Source: Desulfobacterales bacterium
GTDB lineage: Bacteria > Desulfobacterota > Desulfobacteria > Desulfobacterales > JAFDCJ01
NCBI GenBank assembly: GCA_029939875.1
Contig: JAOZSC010000139.1
Coordinates: forward strand, 1-6,922
Direction: 5' to 3'
Length of the DNA stretch: 6,922 nt
Part shown: one piece after another, positions 5,246 through 6,922 of the stretch
How positions within the stretch are numbered: position 1 is the first letter of the stretch
Layout of the letters: each line of letters starts with the position of its first letter
Translations under genes and position numbers: made by a program
The notes under the pieces: model-generated
The model's database searches: none
The model's input: the letters and a program-made list of their open reading frames with translations, nothing else
What the model was told of the DNA's origin: nothing

Positions 5246-6859
5246 ATGCTTCCAGAAAAATTCCGCAAAAAAGAAACCTGGCATGTTCTGGCCCTTATCA
5301 GTCTGTGCCTGGTTCTGTTTTTTTTCCGTTTAGGAACCCGCCCCCTGTGGGACATTGATGAGGGGATGCACGCCGCCACCTCCAGGCAGATGGTGTTAAG
5401 CGGCGACTGGATTACACCGACATTTAACGGAAAGCCCTTTTTCGACAAGCCGGTTTTATTCAACTGGCTGGCTGCGGTTAGCTTTCTGGTGTTCGGCTTT
5501 ACTGAATTTGCCGCCCGACTGCCGGCTGCAGTTCTGGGATCGGGATGTGTGCTGGTAACTTACTTGCTGGGTCGCAAAATATCCGGGCCCCGGCTTGGAT
5601 TTTTGGGCGCGCTGATCCTGGCAACCGCCATCGAATTTATCATCCTTTCCAGAGCCGTGGTGCACGATATCAGCCTGGCGTTTTTTGTGACCCTGGCCCT
5701 GTACCTGTTTTATAAAGGATACCGGGATGAACGGCATAAAAAAAGAACCCTGCTGCTGTTTTATGTCGCCCTGGGATTTGCGGTGCTTTCAAAAGGACCC
5801 GTCGGCCTGGCACTGCCCGCCATGATCATCGGCCTGCATCTCTGGGTGCAAAAAGACCTCCGGTTTGTCAGACAGATGCAGATCGGGTGGGGAATGGTCA
5901 TTTTTCTGGCAATTGCAGCTCCCTGGTATATACTGATCGCCTTGAAAAACCCCGCCTATGCCGGCTACTTTTTTATCACCCAGAACCTGGGCAGCTTTTT
6001 GTCGGCCGAAGCCCGGCACCCGGAGCCCTTTTACTACTACCTCCCTGTTTTTTTTGGCGGCTTTTTCCCCTGGAGCTGTTTTTTGCCCCTGGCCCTCGTT
6101 TATGCCGTCCGCAGGCGGTTTCATATTACCGGTGATGCACCGGCGCTGCTGGCAATCTGGTTCAGCGTTGTCTTTGTCTTTTTTTCTCTTGCCAATTCAA
6201 AGTTGTCAACCTATATTCTGCCCCTGTTTCCGGCAGCCGCCCTGCTGGTGGCCCTGCTCGTAAATGAACTGTTCACAGCACCTGCACCGGCTGGACGCAG
6301 GGCGATGGGGTATTGTTTCTTGCCCGTCGTACTCCTGTTTCTGGGGGCCCTGGCTTATCTGTGGCTCTATCCGCCGGTTCGACTGGAATACGACAGCGGC
6401 GTTAAACTGAATCAAATCAATCTGCTGGCCGTCTGGCTAACCGGTTGTGTTCTGACAGCTTTTTTCTTTCTGGTAAGCAAAAAAGACACGGCTTTTGTCG
6501 CCTCGCTGGTGACCATGGTGGTATCCGCCCTGCTCATTTTTGTCACGCTGATCGTTGGGGATATCAATCCCTACCGCAGCACCCGGGAACTTGCCCGTCA
6601 ATATGACCGCCTGGTGCCTGCCGGAGAAAGCATCGTTTTTTATCGCCGGATTAAAGATTCGGCCCTTTTTTATACCAATCGTCACGCGCGGGTGCTCGAA
6701 ACAGAAAAACAACTGCAAGACTTTCTTGCCTCCGGTAAGCGGGTTTTTTGTATTCTCACCCGCAACAGGCTTATAAAAAGCTATCCGGCGCCTTATGTTG
6801 TGGTGCGCAAAGGCGATAAACTATTAATTTCGAATAAAAAACCGCCAATAAATCCTTAA
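5246..6859 (+). CDS. ArnT/PMT-type polytopic inner-membrane glycosyltransferase (GT-C fold)
   Basis: The 537-residue protein is close to the length of ArnT (about 550). Enzymes of this kind move a sugar from an undecaprenyl-phosphate carrier to lipid A, a glycan or a protein on the periplasmic face. About a dozen hydrophobic segments span residues 12-437, followed by a soluble tail of about 100 residues. The first external loop carries WDIDEG (35-40, catalytic-type Asp38) and FFDKP (65-69). The latter matches the ArnT EKP motif with Asp67 replacing the glutamate that, as I recall it, binds zinc in the Cupriavidus ArnT structure; His258 in RHPEPFYYYLP would be its partner. SKGPVGLALP (182-191) and SKLSTYILPLFPA (318-330) are family hallmarks. 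The ATG at 5246 has no clear Shine-Dalgarno site, but the N-terminus aligns naturally with relatives. No arnBCADEF genes are adjacent, so a function in aminoarabinose addition to lipid A is unsupported and the donor sugar and acceptor are unknown. Confidence 0.9.
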   Translation: MLPEKFRKKETWHVLALISLCLVLFFFRLGTRPLWDIDEGMHAATSRQMVLSGDWITPTFNGKPFFDKPVLFNWLAAVSFLVFGFTEFAARLPAAVLGSGCVLVTYLLGRKISGPRLGFLGALILATAIEFIILSRAVVHDISLAFFVTLALYLFYKGYRDERHKKRTLLLFYVALGFAVLSKGPVGLALPAMIIGLHLWVQKDLRFVRQMQIGWGMVIFLAIAAPWYILIALKNPAYAGYFFITQNLGSFLSAEARHPEPFYYYLPVFFGGFFPWSCFLPLALVYAVRRRFHITGDAPALLAIWFSVVFVFFSLANSKLSTYILPLFPAAALLVALLVNELFTAPAPAGRRAMGYCFLPVVLLFLGALAYLWLYPPVRLEYDSGVKLNQINLLAVWLTGCVLTAFFFLVSKKDTAFVASLVTMVVSALLIFVTLIVGDINPYRSTRELARQYDRLVPAGESIVFYRRIKDSALFYTNRHARVLETEKQLQDFLASGKRVFCILTRNRLIKSYPAPYVVVRKGDKLLISNKKPPINP

Positions 6860-6922
6860 TTCAACAAAAGCCCTTGATAGCGCCCGGCGGTTGCCTGACA
6901 ATAAAAATGCGCATGACTGAAC
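6860..6922. other. Short non-coding tail after the glycosyltransferase
   Basis: These 63 bases follow the TAA stop. No convincing hairpin with a T tract is present. An ATG at 6907 opens only five codons before the window ends and has no ribosome binding site, so it cannot be called a gene. Confidence 0.5.

Noticed and set aside
6874..6902. Promoter-like pair TTGATA and GACAAT with 17-base spacing after the glycosyltransferase
   Set aside because: The -10 matches only four of six positions, lacks the important first T, and the downstream gene, if any, is outside the window.
1..6922. Defence system, toxin-antitoxin pair, prophage or mobile element
   Set aside because: All five genes have clear metabolic or membrane-enzyme family assignments and no integrase, transposase, terminal repeats or attachment sites were seen.

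Overview
The window is bacterial chromosomal sequence of moderate to slightly high GC. It has ordinary Shine-Dalgarno sites, a near-consensus sigma-70 promoter and tightly packed genes. Nothing in it is decisive for taxonomy. An SdsA-like lipoprotein, an ArnT-type glycosyltransferase and short GTTCAA-type repeats in an intergenic gap would suit a Gram-negative such as a member of the Desulfobacterota, but that placement is inference only. I see no phage, transposon, CRISPR array, RNA gene or defence system.

Layout: five protein-coding genes in two divergent groups separated by a 312-base gap (4934-5245). Leftward from the gap, a well-formed promoter (TTGACA, 17-base spacer, TATACT; 4963-4991) precedes three closely packed genes. 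The first is a class I lyase/aldolase of the DapA superfamily that most resembles 4-hydroxy-2-oxoglutarate aldolase (4028-4933). The second is an M20 metallopeptidase of the carboxypeptidase S/PM20D1 type (2727-4031), joined to the first by an ATGA stop/start overlap. The third is a D-2-hydroxyacid dehydrogenase with an NADP-type cofactor signature (1714-2700). After a 140-base gap with small hairpins, a large metallo-beta-lactamase-fold protein of the SdsA alkylsulfatase family follows on the same strand. It is probably a lipoprotein, and it runs off the left edge of the window (start at 1573). Rightward from the gap is one polytopic membrane glycosyltransferase of the ArnT/PMT type (5246-6859).

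How the genes may work together: the lower strand looks like a small catabolic cassette. The M20 enzyme would release an amino acid from an N-acyl or peptide conjugate. The aldolase would cleave a 2-oxo-4-hydroxy acid to pyruvate plus an aldehyde such as glyoxylate. The dehydrogenase would reduce the resulting 2-oxo acid. The aldolase/dehydrogenase pair parallels the mammalian HOGA1/GRHPR pair of hydroxyproline and glyoxylate metabolism. This is a hypothesis from family resemblance and gene order; no aminotransferase, oxidase, racemase or transporter for such a route lies in the window. The sulfatase-like gene may be read through from this operon or transcribed separately. The glycosyltransferase looks functionally unrelated and merely divergent.
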